Assembly: GCA_049334165.1 (NCBI GenBank)
Contig: JBEGHD010000001.1
DNA length: 64,000 nucleotides
Reading direction: 5' to 3' (one strand)
DNA from: JBEGHD01 sp049334165
Lineage (GTDB): Bacteria > Bacteroidota > Bacteroidia > Flavobacteriales_D > Sanyastnellaceae
A program made the translations under genes and the position numbers. Shown here in pieces: positions 27,110 through 34,782 of this stretch; the first letter of the stretch is position 1, and the number at the start of each line of letters is the position of its first letter. The notes under the pieces were generated by a model. It did no database searches and was not told the DNA's origin. It saw only the letters and a program-made list of their open reading frames with translations.

Positions 27110-28666
27110 TTACTGAGTTTCTGCGGCATTGGATTTCGATTGCTCCACTTTTACACCATTGATTTTGTATTCGACCCCGTTTTTGTAGCGTATTGTTAGA
27201 AAGAGAATTCCATCGCTACCGTAGTATTTCCAGTCACCGCTCTTCACACCTCCTTCGTATTCTCCTTGTTTGGCTTTGTTTCCAGTTGGGTAGTAATAGG
27301 TGTGTTCACCAACGGGCATTCCATTCACGAACTCTCCTTCAAATTGCTTTTTGCCATTATCATAAGTGTGAACCCAAACACCGTGTTTTTCGCCATCCAC
27401 ATATTTTCCTTCTTCTTTGTGATCACCCACTCGATACATCCACTCACCATTCTTAAATCCGGCAATGTATTCTCCCTCATGGATGACATTTCCTTCTTCA
27501 TCGTATTCAACTGACAGTCCATCTTCTTCGCCTCTTCTGTAATATTCTTCCCTTTTCAATGAGCCATCTTCATAATACCACTTCCACTTACCTGTTGGTT
27601 TGTTTTCAGAATATTCACCTTCTTGTTCGAGAGCTCCAGATTTGAAATAAAATTTCCAGTCGCCAGTTTTCATTCCGTCCTGGTATCCACCTTCCGATCT
27701 TATCTCTCCAGTTGGGTAGTACATTTTCCAACTTCCCTGGTAATCTCCACTTTTATCGACCAGTCCTTCTGCTGTTTTTACGTTGTTTTCATAGATGTAA
27801 GAATTGACAACGTTTCCTTCGTCATCATACTCTCTGAAAATTCCCTGTTTCGATCCGTCCTGGTAACTACCGCTTAGTCGGAGATTACCTTGCTTGTCGT
27901 ATTCTTTCCGAATGTCGAGCATCACAGTTTCTTTTGACTTCGAATCTTTCACCAGTTCACCACCAACGTATTTTTCTACTGTGAGTAGTTCTCCTTTGCG
28001 ATTGTAGGTTTTAAAAATTCCGTTTTTCAGTCCGTTGTTCCAAACACCCTCTTCTTTGATGTTCTCGTTGTCCCAATAAATAACCCAGGGACCCTGTCGC
28101 TCGTCTTTTCCGTTGTAGCGATTTACTTTCTGAATACTATTGATGTAACCATCTTCAAAATTGAGAAATGTAATTATTCGACCGTCTTTGGCATACTCAA
28201 ATCCTTTTCCCTCTTCCTTTCCATTTTCGAAAGTCACCTTTCTGTAGAGCTCTCCACTTTCGTAATAAAACCTCGCTTCACCCTGCTTTTTACCCTCTTC
28301 GTAGTTGTACTCTTCAATGAGATTTTCATCTTCAGAATAAACAAGCTCTTCACCGTGTTTCTTGCCTTGTTGGTAGTTCATTATTTTTTCGAGTGAACCA
28401 TCTTTACGATAGAACTTCCAGGTGCTGTCGAGTTTAAAATTCTCACGGTTTCCTTCGGTTTTAAGTTCTCCGTTTTCGTAGTAAGTCTTCCAATAGCCTT
28501 CTGGCTGGCCATTTTCCATAGTTCCTTCGCTGGAGATAGTGCCATCGGGATATCTAAAAATATTGTAGCCATTCGGATCTATGTCCTCTTTTTGAGCATA
28601 CGCTGAAAGAGTCAAAAGTAGGACAGAAAATAGGAGCAGACTCCGAATAGTTTTCAAACACTTCAT
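27110..28666 (-). CDS. Secreted YwqK/MORN-variant repeat protein
   Basis: A 518-residue protein with signal peptide (LLLFSVLLLTLSAYAQ) and about 18 tandem repeats of roughly 22-24 residues of the MORN_2/YwqK type, e.g. GYWKTYYENGELKTEGNREN, GEARFYYESGELYRKVTFEN and GDWKFYFKSGALEQEGEYSE. Annotation pipelines often label this family an antitoxin component; no toxin gene is present, and the signal peptide points to an envelope role. It begins the leftward signalling operon and ends 2 bases before the six-PAS kinase gene, so it is probably coexpressed with the two-component system. Confidence 0.85.
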   Translation of the reverse strand: MKCLKTIRSLLLFSVLLLTLSAYAQKEDIDPNGYNIFRYPDGTISSEGTMENGQPEGYWKTYYENGELKTEGNRENFKLDSTWKFYRKDGSLEKIMNYQQGKKHGEELVYSEDENLIEEYNYEEGKKQGEARFYYESGELYRKVTFENGKEEGKGFEYAKDGRIITFLNFEDGYINSIQKVNRYNGKDERQGPWVIYWDNENIKEEGVWNNGLKNGIFKTYNRKGELLTVEKYVGGELVKDSKSKETVMLDIRKEYDKQGNLRLSGSYQDGSKQGIFREYDDEGNVVNSYIYENNVKTAEGLVDKSGDYQGSWKMYYPTGEIRSEGGYQDGMKTGDWKFYFKSGALEQEGEYSENKPTGKWKWYYEDGSLKREEYYRRGEEDGLSVEYDEEGNVIHEGEYIAGFKNGEWMYRVGDHKEEGKYVDGEKHGVWVHTYDNGKKQFEGEFVNGMPVGEHTYYYPTGNKAKQGEYEGGVKSGDWKYYGSDGILFLTIRYKNGVEYKINGVKVEQSKSNAAETQ

Positions 28667-29262
28667 CTATTAATCTTTAATTTTTTTAAAAATATTGTTG
28701 TTGTTTATTAGTGCGTTCATTCTGTTTAGAAGAATTGGCTTCGGGGTTTTGAAATTACAGTTTTAAACAAGACTTACCTACTTATGAACACGATGTTACC
28801 AGTAAAACGATTGATTTTAAAAATATTACTATCGTTTTTAACAGCATGTTGAGAAAGTGAAGGTTTTACAAGTCACGTTTCAAGTTCGCGTTTTTGATGT
28901 TCACAAGGATGTCAAAATTCGGTGATAAAATTCCGGTTTATGCGCTTTGAATTTTAAAAGATCTGCGCAATGGAAAAATTTGGTTCGCTTCGACATCATT
29001 GTTAAGAAATAGTTATTGACAAGTTGAATAGGAGTTAACAAAAAGTGTGTTGAAAAGTGAAAAAATTTAGTGGCGCCAACTGGGACTTTTTAGAAGGTGA
29101 TTTTCGACAATGTTGATAAAATGTGATTTCTGAAACTGGTAAAATCCACTCGAAATTAGTTTGCTTTCAAAACGTCTTGCATTGTTTGGCAAGGCTTGTA
29201 GCTGTTGGTGTTTGCACCCGATCGAAAGTATTATCTTTGGAACTGCTATTAAGTAGACAAAC
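28667..29262. other. AT-rich divergent intergenic region with TGTTGAnAA repeats
   Basis: A 596-base gene-free gap between divergent genes. Same-orientation nonamers occur at 28847-28855 (TGTTGAGAA), 29048-29056 (TGTTGAAAA) and 29111-29119 (TGTTGATAA), with related TGTTAAGAA at 29000-29008 and TGTTCACAA at 28898-28906. These differ from the reverse complement of the canonical DnaA box (TGTGGATAA) by one or more bases. The first two lie in longer similar contexts (TTAACA, then TGTTGA and GTGAA). An origin or regulatory role is only a possibility. The rpiB promoter lies at the right end. Confidence 0.4.
29211..29239 (+). promoter_or_regulatory. Promoter of rpiB
   Basis: TTTG at 29211-29214, a 17-base spacer, and TATCTTTG at 29232-29239 match the flavobacterial TTG-N17-23-TAnnTTTG promoter. 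The rpiB ATG lies 23 bases downstream. Confidence 0.6.
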
Positions 29263-29709
29263 ATGGAAATAAAAAGTTTAGCAATTGGATCAGATCATGC
29301 CGGATATGATTTGAAGGAATACCTCAAGAAGTATCTGGAAATGTGGGGGTATGTGGTAGAAGATTACGGAACCTATTCTAGCGAGAGCGTGGACTATCCA
29401 GACTTTGCTCACCCAGTGGCCAAGAGTGTAAATAGCGGAATGCATACCACAGCCATTTTAATTTGTGGAAGCGGGCAGGGTGTTTGCATCACTGCCAATA
29501 AATACGAAAAGGTGAGAGCAGCACTGTGCTGGACAGAAGAGCTCGCAGAGCTAACGCGCCAGCACAACAACTCTAACATTCTTTGTCTTCCTTCTAGATT
29601 TATCGATGAGAAAACAGCTTTGAAAATTACAGAGAAGTTCCTGAAAACCGATTTTGAAGGCGGACGTCACGATAGGCGAGTTCGTAAAATTGCCTCACTT
29701 AATAGTTAA
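29263..29709 (+). CDS. rpiB: Ribose-5-phosphate isomerase B
   Basis: Interconverts ribose 5-phosphate and ribulose 5-phosphate in the cytoplasm (pentose phosphate pathway). The 148-residue LacAB/RpiB protein shows the phosphate-binding start IGSDHAGYDLKEYL, Asp11-His12, the acid/base Cys68 in ILICGSGQGVCITANK (the equivalent of E. coli Cys66), and AALCWTEELAELTRQHNNSN plus ILCLPSRF near the active-site edge. The length is normal. It heads a two-gene unit with the M28 peptidase (14-base gap) and has its own promoter. Confidence 0.95.
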   Translation: MEIKSLAIGSDHAGYDLKEYLKKYLEMWGYVVEDYGTYSSESVDYPDFAHPVAKSVNSGMHTTAILICGSGQGVCITANKYEKVRAALCWTEELAELTRQHNNSNILCLPSRFIDEKTALKITEKFLKTDFEGGRHDRRVRKIASLNS

Positions 29710-29723
29710 ACGAAACAACGATC

Positions 29724-31313
29724 ATGAAATTAGTCAATCAACTTGCCTTTATCGCTTTTGGAATTTTGTGCTTACCGCAAGGCGTTTTTAGTCAGGATAA
29801 CCAAAAGGCGGAAGAATATGCCAGGACCATTAATCCAGAGGATCTAAAATTTCACATCGACACTATTGCCTCGGATTACATGGAGGGAAGAGAAACCGGA
29901 ATGAAAGGTCAAAAAGCAGCGCGCGATTACATCACTAATTATTACGCAAATATTGGAATAAACCCAATCGGTGACAGCACTTATCTGCAGACGTTTCCTC
30001 TAAAACGCGTTTCTTCAACAGAATCTACAATGAAATTAGGCGATAGCGAATTTCACTTTTTGGAAGATTTTTACTTCTTCGGTGGTTTTTTTGCAGATTC
30101 TATTAGAGCTGAGGAAATTGTTTTCGCTGGGTTTGGAATAGAAGACAGTAGCTACAACGATTACGAAAACCTGGAGGTAGAAGGAAAAGTTGTTTTGATG
30201 CTCAGTGGAGAACCTGTGGATAGACGAGGAAAATCTCTCATCACAGGTGAAGACCACCTTTCAGAATGGAGCGATCACTACCGCATGAAACGGGAAACTG
30301 CGAGAGAAAAAGGAGCAAAGGCAATTTTGGTAGTCAATCAGAATTTCGATCAATACGTTGGACGAATAAAATATTATCTCGAGTCACCAAGAATGCAGCT
30401 CGATGACGGATTTCAGGGAGAGGAAGTGCTACCGGCATTTTTCATTTCTCCAGAAGTGGCAGATTTTCTTTTCAGTAAGGCAAAGAAGGGATCTATCGAA
30501 GAAGTAGCTGAGAAAATTTCCAAGAAGGAAGGCTCTATGAACTTTGATATTAATTTGCCGTTGCAGATCGATATTCAACGAAATGTTGAGCATTTTACTT
30601 CTTCAAATATTCTGGGATATATTGAAGGTTCGGATTTGAAAGATGAGCTCATTGTCATTTCAGCACATTACGATCACATAGGTGTAAACGAGGATGGATC
30701 AATCAACAATGGCGCAGATGACGATGCTTCTGGAACTTCTGCCGTACTTGAAATGGCTCAGGCATTTAAGAAGGCGAAAGAAGAGGGGAACGGCCCCAGA
30801 CGAAGTATTTTGTTCTTGCATGTTTCTGGAGAAGAAAAAGGACTTCTCGGTTCGCAGTATTACACAGACAATCCCTGGTTTCCACTTCAGCAAACCGTGT
30901 CAAACCTGAATGTGGATATGATAGGTCGTGTTGATGAAAAGCACAAAGATGACGAAAACTACATCTACGTGATTGGTTCCGATAAATTGAGTACGGATCT
31001 GCACGAGATAAATGAAACAGCTAACGATACTTACACGAATCTTGAGCTAGATTATACTTACAATGATCCAAACGATCCCAATCGTTTTTACTACAGATCT
31101 GATCATTACAATTTTGCTAAGTACGGCATTCCAGTGATTTTCTACTTCAGCGGAGTTCACGAGGATTATCATCAACCTACCGATACTCCAGAAAAAATCA
31201 TGCACGAAAAAACAGCCAAAATAAGCCGCTTGATTTTTCACACTGCATGGGAACTGGCCAATCGCGATGAGCGAATCGTTGTTGATGTAGAAAACGACTT
31301 CAAAGAGAAATAA
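29724..31313 (+). CDS. Secreted M28 family zinc aminopeptidase with PA domain
   Basis: Exported di-zinc peptidase of 529 residues. A signal peptide (LAFIAFGILCLPQGVFSQ) is followed by the cap region and a protease-associated-like insert (about 110-270, with KVVLMLSGEPVDRR). The catalytic domain carries the di-zinc ligands and catalytic acid: His-Asp in SAHYDHIG, Asp in NNGADDDASGTS, Glu-Glu in VSGEEKGLLGS, Asp in LNVDMIGR, and His in HEDYHQPTDTPEK. It likely trims peptides outside the cytoplasm. It follows rpiB by 14 bases; the link is probably just transcriptional. The convergent TlpA-like gene ends 14 bases after it. Confidence 0.93.
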   Translation: MKLVNQLAFIAFGILCLPQGVFSQDNQKAEEYARTINPEDLKFHIDTIASDYMEGRETGMKGQKAARDYITNYYANIGINPIGDSTYLQTFPLKRVSSTESTMKLGDSEFHFLEDFYFFGGFFADSIRAEEIVFAGFGIEDSSYNDYENLEVEGKVVLMLSGEPVDRRGKSLITGEDHLSEWSDHYRMKRETAREKGAKAILVVNQNFDQYVGRIKYYLESPRMQLDDGFQGEEVLPAFFISPEVADFLFSKAKKGSIEEVAEKISKKEGSMNFDINLPLQIDIQRNVEHFTSSNILGYIEGSDLKDELIVISAHYDHIGVNEDGSINNGADDDASGTSAVLEMAQAFKKAKEEGNGPRRSILFLHVSGEEKGLLGSQYYTDNPWFPLQQTVSNLNVDMIGRVDEKHKDDENYIYVIGSDKLSTDLHEINETANDTYTNLELDYTYNDPNDPNRFYYRSDHYNFAKYGIPVIFYFSGVHEDYHQPTDTPEKIMHEKTAKISRLIFHTAWELANRDERIVVDVENDFKEK

Positions 31314-31327
31314 TCACTGGCTTATTG

Positions 31328-32572
31328 CTATTCTTTGGACAGGAGTTCATCGATAAAAGCTTCTGTGTTTGCTGTGTATTTATCATACCAGTCGCCAGTT
31401 CCAGGTCCGTAAAATCCAGTGTGAATTTTTCGAATCTTCCCTGATTTGTCGATGAAGATACTTGTGGGGAAACTCGATACATCGCTTAAGAAAGGAAATT
31501 TTTCCAGGGCAACGTCTTTATCCGCTTCTCCTCCAAGATAAATGTCATAAGGAATTTCGAGTCTTTCTTTGTGGCGCTCCAGGTAGTTCAATCGCTGTTC
31601 TGTGGATTGGCCTCTTTCGAACCCTACTGGAATTATTTCCAATCCTTTCTCATGGTATCGCTCGTACAAATTCTTAAAGAACCTGGTTTCATCCAGGCAA
31701 TTTGGACACCAGCTTCCCATAATTTGAATTATAGTAACCTGACCCTGAAAGTCCTGGTCGTTGAAAGAGACCTCTTCGTTATTGAGATTTGTGACCGAAA
31801 ACTGAATGGAGTCTGAAATCGCTTGAGTCAGGGAATCGGGGTGTGTGAGTTTTACAGAACTATTGCGCTCACCTATGAAAGTTTCCTTCCATTCTTTGCC
31901 GGCCAGGAATGTGCCTGCAACGCTATCTCGCGAAAAAAATCCTTCGAAAAAAACCAGGTGTCCACCGTCAAAAGCGCTCATCCAAAAAGTATTGTCGTCA
32001 TGTTCTCCTTGAAGAAATCTTGAGTCACCCATTTGTGTGAGAAATGTTCCTGTAAATTGATTGTTGTCTCTTTTATTGAACTGACCGATTGCTGGATACG
32101 GATCGTATCCCGGAGCAAAAAAAGTGACATCGTAGCGTTTCGGATCTTGAGAGGATTCCGATTGAATTACTTCAAATGCATCTGATTCGTGGACGGCATA
32201 AAATGGAATCATGTAGTCGGGACCGGAAGTGATGCGATGCCAGCTTCCAGAAATTGAATCAGGGGTATGGATCTTTGCTTTACCGAGATTTTCAAAAACT
32301 GGCATTGCGAATTGTAAACTATCACCAGAAAAAGTGATGTCTTCCACACCAATTACTTCCAGAGAATTGTAAAAAGTCATTGAGTCATTTTCAACTTCAA
32401 AGCGAACTGGAATAGTGCCGTTTTCATGTGAAAAGTAAAGCATCCACTGACCATTTTTGAGATGTGAATTATCTGATGTTTGATCAGAATTATTCTTGGA
32501 TTGGTTGTCACATGAGAGGAGTAGGAGAGCTAAACTCAATGCCAGTAGGAGAGAAGGAAATTTGAAAGACAT
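31328..32572 (-). CDS. Lipoprotein with TlpA-like thioredoxin domain
   Basis: Thiol-disulfide family lipoprotein of 414 residues. The lipobox (LALLLLSCDNQ) predicts membrane anchoring. An N-terminal ~250-residue beta-rich domain (e.g. GQWMLYFSHENGTIPVRFEV, GTFLTQMGDSRFLQGEHDDN) is of the DUF4369-like kind often joined to TlpA domains here. The C-terminal thioredoxin fold has the redox motif WCPNC near residue 287 (IIQIMGSWCPNCLDETRFF) and the cis-proline strand SSFPTSIFIDKSGKI. It probably reduces envelope disulfides; partner unknown. It lies downstream of the ALDH terminator, so it should have its own promoter, not recognised. Confidence 0.88.
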   Translation of the reverse strand: MSFKFPSLLLALSLALLLLSCDNQSKNNSDQTSDNSHLKNGQWMLYFSHENGTIPVRFEVENDSMTFYNSLEVIGVEDITFSGDSLQFAMPVFENLGKAKIHTPDSISGSWHRITSGPDYMIPFYAVHESDAFEVIQSESSQDPKRYDVTFFAPGYDPYPAIGQFNKRDNNQFTGTFLTQMGDSRFLQGEHDDNTFWMSAFDGGHLVFFEGFFSRDSVAGTFLAGKEWKETFIGERNSSVKLTHPDSLTQAISDSIQFSVTNLNNEEVSFNDQDFQGQVTIIQIMGSWCPNCLDETRFFKNLYERYHEKGLEIIPVGFERGQSTEQRLNYLERHKERLEIPYDIYLGGEADKDVALEKFPFLSDVSSFPTSIFIDKSGKIRKIHTGFYGPGTGDWYDKYTANTEAFIDELLSKE

Positions 32573-32597
32573 TCGAAACGAGGGTTAGTAAATAAAA

Positions 32598-32627
32598 AAG
32601 GCCCATTCCAATTTTGGAACAGGCCTT
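32598..32627 (-). terminator. Terminator of the aldehyde dehydrogenase gene
   Basis: AAGGCC (32598-32603) pairs with GGCCTT (32622-32627); inside, ATTCCA pairs with TGGAAC apart from the end positions, around a short loop. On the minus strand it runs into TTTTTTATTT. Confidence 0.8.
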
Positions 32628-32652
32628 AAAAGTAGGTATTTTATGCTATTCC

Positions 32653-34206
32653 TTACAGGTCAAATTTAATGCCCTGCGCCAATGGAATCTGGTCAGAATA
32701 GTTGATGGTGTTGGTCTGTCTGCGCATGTAAACTTTCCATGCATCAGAACCAGACTCGCGTCCACCACCGGTTTCTTTTTCTCCACCGAAAGCACCACCG
32801 ATTTCAGCTCCTGAGGTACCAATGTTTACGTTGGCAATTCCCGTATCTGAACCTTCGTGAGACAAGAACATTTCAGCTTCTCTCAGGTTGGTTGTCATAA
32901 TCGCTGAAGAGAGACCTTGAGGAACACCGTTTTGCTGAGCAATGGCATCGTCAAGATCAGTGTATTTCATCAAGTAGAGGATAGGTGCGAAAGTTTCGTG
33001 CTGAACGATTTCGAAATCGTTTTTAGCTTCTGCAATAGCTGGTTTTACATAGCATCCGCTCTCGTAGCCTTCGCCTTCCAGGACTCCACCTTCAACAACC
33101 ATCTTTCCGCCTTCTTGCTGCACTTTCTCAATAGCATTCAGGTAGTTGTTGACTGCGTCTTTGTCGATTAGTGGACCAACGTGGTTGCTTTCGTCTAGTG
33201 GGTTACCAATTGAAAGTTGCTTGTAAGCGTCCGCTAATTTCTGTTTTACTGTGTCGTAAATAGATTCGTGAATGATGAGCCTTCTTGTAGATGTACAACG
33301 CTGACCACAAGTTCCAACTGCTCCAAACACAGCTCCAATAATTGTCATTTTCAAATTTGCATCGGGAGTGATGATGATAGCGTTGTTACCACCAAGCTCA
33401 AGAAGTGACTTACCAAATCTTTCTGCTACTGTAGTTCCAACTTTGCGACCCATTGCTGTAGATCCGGTTGCAGAAACCAAAGGAACTCTCTTATCGGTAG
33501 TGAGGAATTCTCCTACTTCGGCTCCTCCAGTAAGCATGCAAGAAATTCCTTCAGGCATGTGATTTTCAGCGAATACGTCTGCAATCATTTTTTGGCAAGC
33601 TACTGAAGTAATCGGAGTTTTTTCAGATGGCTTCCAAATGCAAACGTCTCCACAAGCCCAGGCTACGGCTGTGTTCCATGACCAAACTGCTACCGGGAAG
33701 TTGAATGCTGAAATAATTCCAACAGGACCAAGCGGGTGGTACTGTTCATACATGCGGTGATCGGGACGTTCAGAGTGCATTGTCAATCCATAGAGTTGAC
33801 GAGAAAGACCAACAGAGAATTCGCAGATGTCGATCATCTCCTGAACCTCACCATAACCTTCTTGAAGTGATTTACCCATTTCGTAAGAAACGAGTCTTCC
33901 GAGAGGCTCTTTCATTTCTCTCAAGCGATCACCAATTTGACGGATAACATCACCGCGTTTTGGTGCTGGAAGTTTTCTCCAGTACTTGAATGCGTCTTGC
34001 GCAGTTGAAATTACTTTTTCGTAGTCTTCTTTTGTGGTGGTAGAAGTTTTTCCAATTGATTTACCATCCACTGGCGAGAAGGACTCAATAGGTGCTCCCG
34101 AGCCGAAGTTGTTCTTTCCGGTGGAAGTTCCGTGATTGGTCTCTTCAATGCCGAGCTTTTTCAAAGTTTCAGCAATGCTGAATTTGTCTAATACTGCTTC
34201 TGCCAT
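32653..34206 (-). CDS. ALDH7-type aldehyde dehydrogenase (aminoadipate-semialdehyde/P6C dehydrogenase-like)
   Basis: NAD-dependent aldehyde dehydrogenase of 517 residues, close to the antiquitin group that oxidises 2-aminoadipate 6-semialdehyde in lysine catabolism. Visible features are the cofactor segment (PVAVWSWNTAVAWACGDVCI, WKPSEKTP), the general base Glu near 270 in LLELGGNNAIII, the catalytic Cys near 302 in GTCGQRCTSTRRL, and the C-terminal NVNIGTSGAEIGGAFGGEKE with TGGGRESGSDAWK. The substrate assignment is by family resemblance; no lysine-degradation gene is adjacent. It is a single gene with a TACTTTTG promoter box and its own terminator. Confidence 0.88.
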   Translation of the reverse strand: MAEAVLDKFSIAETLKKLGIEETNHGTSTGKNNFGSGAPIESFSPVDGKSIGKTSTTTKEDYEKVISTAQDAFKYWRKLPAPKRGDVIRQIGDRLREMKEPLGRLVSYEMGKSLQEGYGEVQEMIDICEFSVGLSRQLYGLTMHSERPDHRMYEQYHPLGPVGIISAFNFPVAVWSWNTAVAWACGDVCIWKPSEKTPITSVACQKMIADVFAENHMPEGISCMLTGGAEVGEFLTTDKRVPLVSATGSTAMGRKVGTTVAERFGKSLLELGGNNAIIITPDANLKMTIIGAVFGAVGTCGQRCTSTRRLIIHESIYDTVKQKLADAYKQLSIGNPLDESNHVGPLIDKDAVNNYLNAIEKVQQEGGKMVVEGGVLEGEGYESGCYVKPAIAEAKNDFEIVQHETFAPILYLMKYTDLDDAIAQQNGVPQGLSSAIMTTNLREAEMFLSHEGSDTGIANVNIGTSGAEIGGAFGGEKETGGGRESGSDAWKVYMRRQTNTINYSDQIPLAQGIKFDL

Positions 34207-34226
34207 TTCTTATTTTTTGTTTTTTG

Positions 34227-34234
34227 CAAAAGTA
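34227..34234 (-). promoter_or_regulatory. Candidate promoter box of the ALDH gene
   Basis: The minus strand reads TACTTTTG, a full TAnnTTTG match, 21 bases before the ATG at 34206. No -33 TTG is evident. Confidence 0.45.
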
Positions 34235-34702
34235 GCAATTCATACAGGATTGAAGGTAACCTGGGTTTAAAGAATTGAAAATCAGCCTTATTTCGGAAAT
34301 GGAAAGTTTAAGTTACAGGTAATCAATCAGTTAAAATTTTGCTATAAAACCACCCAATTTTATGAGATCTAGGATTTTTGGTATAGAGATATGTTCTTTT
34401 TGGTGATCGTTGAAATTTGAGGCCCTTTTAGCGATTTTTTAAGTGAATAAAGTGATTGCTCGTTAAAAAACTATGTGATCGGATTTCTGCTCGGTACTCG
34501 GTGGTCAGAATTCGTGAATGATCTGGAACTTATTTTTCTCCTTTAAAAAGTACACTCGAATTTTTCGAGTCTGCCATCTGATCTTTGAATAAGTGCAAAG
34601 CCATTTTTTACTGAATGCGGGATGACTGTAGTTTTAAGTCCAGAGCTTATTGGTGGTTTTTATAAACGGTTAGTAGGAGGATAGCTCTTTCGAGAAATAG
34701 AA
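34235..34702. other. Gene-free AT-rich region between ALDH gene and mnmG terminator
   Basis: About 470 bases with no convincing reading frame. I saw no tRNA, no canonical DnaA box (TTATCCACA), and no strong hairpin except a minor one (CTCGAATTTTTCGAG near 34555). It may hold further regulatory sequence for the flanking gene, but nothing specific could be supported. Confidence 0.4.
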
Positions 34703-34744
34703 AAAGCGCGATTCAATTTCCAGAAAGAAATCGAAACGCGCTTT
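34703..34744 (-). terminator. Terminator of the mnmG operon
   Basis: AAAGCGCG (34703-34710) pairs with CGCGCTTT (34737-34744). A symmetric internal loop and an inner ATTTC/GAAAT stem cap it. The minus-strand transcript continues into TTTTTC and TATTTC. Confidence 0.75.
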
Positions 34745-34766
34745 AATGCTTTATCGTGGTTAGAAA

Positions 34767-34782
34767 TGTTCCACGTGGAACA
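34767..34782. promoter_or_regulatory. parS-like site (ParB binding) after mnmG
   Basis: TGTTCCACGTGGAACA is a perfect 16-bp palindrome, ending exactly at the mnmG stop codon. It differs from the Bacillus subtilis parS consensus TGTTCCACGTGAAACA at one base and keeps the CACGTG core. Together with the exact copy at 36669 it suggests a chromosome-partition locus. ParB binding itself is inferred. Confidence 0.7.

Noticed and set aside
27110..28666. Toxin-antitoxin system from the YwqK 'antitoxin' label
   Set aside because: No toxin gene is adjacent and the protein has a signal peptide and long MORN-like repeats.
34235..34702. Replication origin immediately downstream of mnmG
   Set aside because: No DnaA-box-like repeats were found there, only generic AT-rich sequence.
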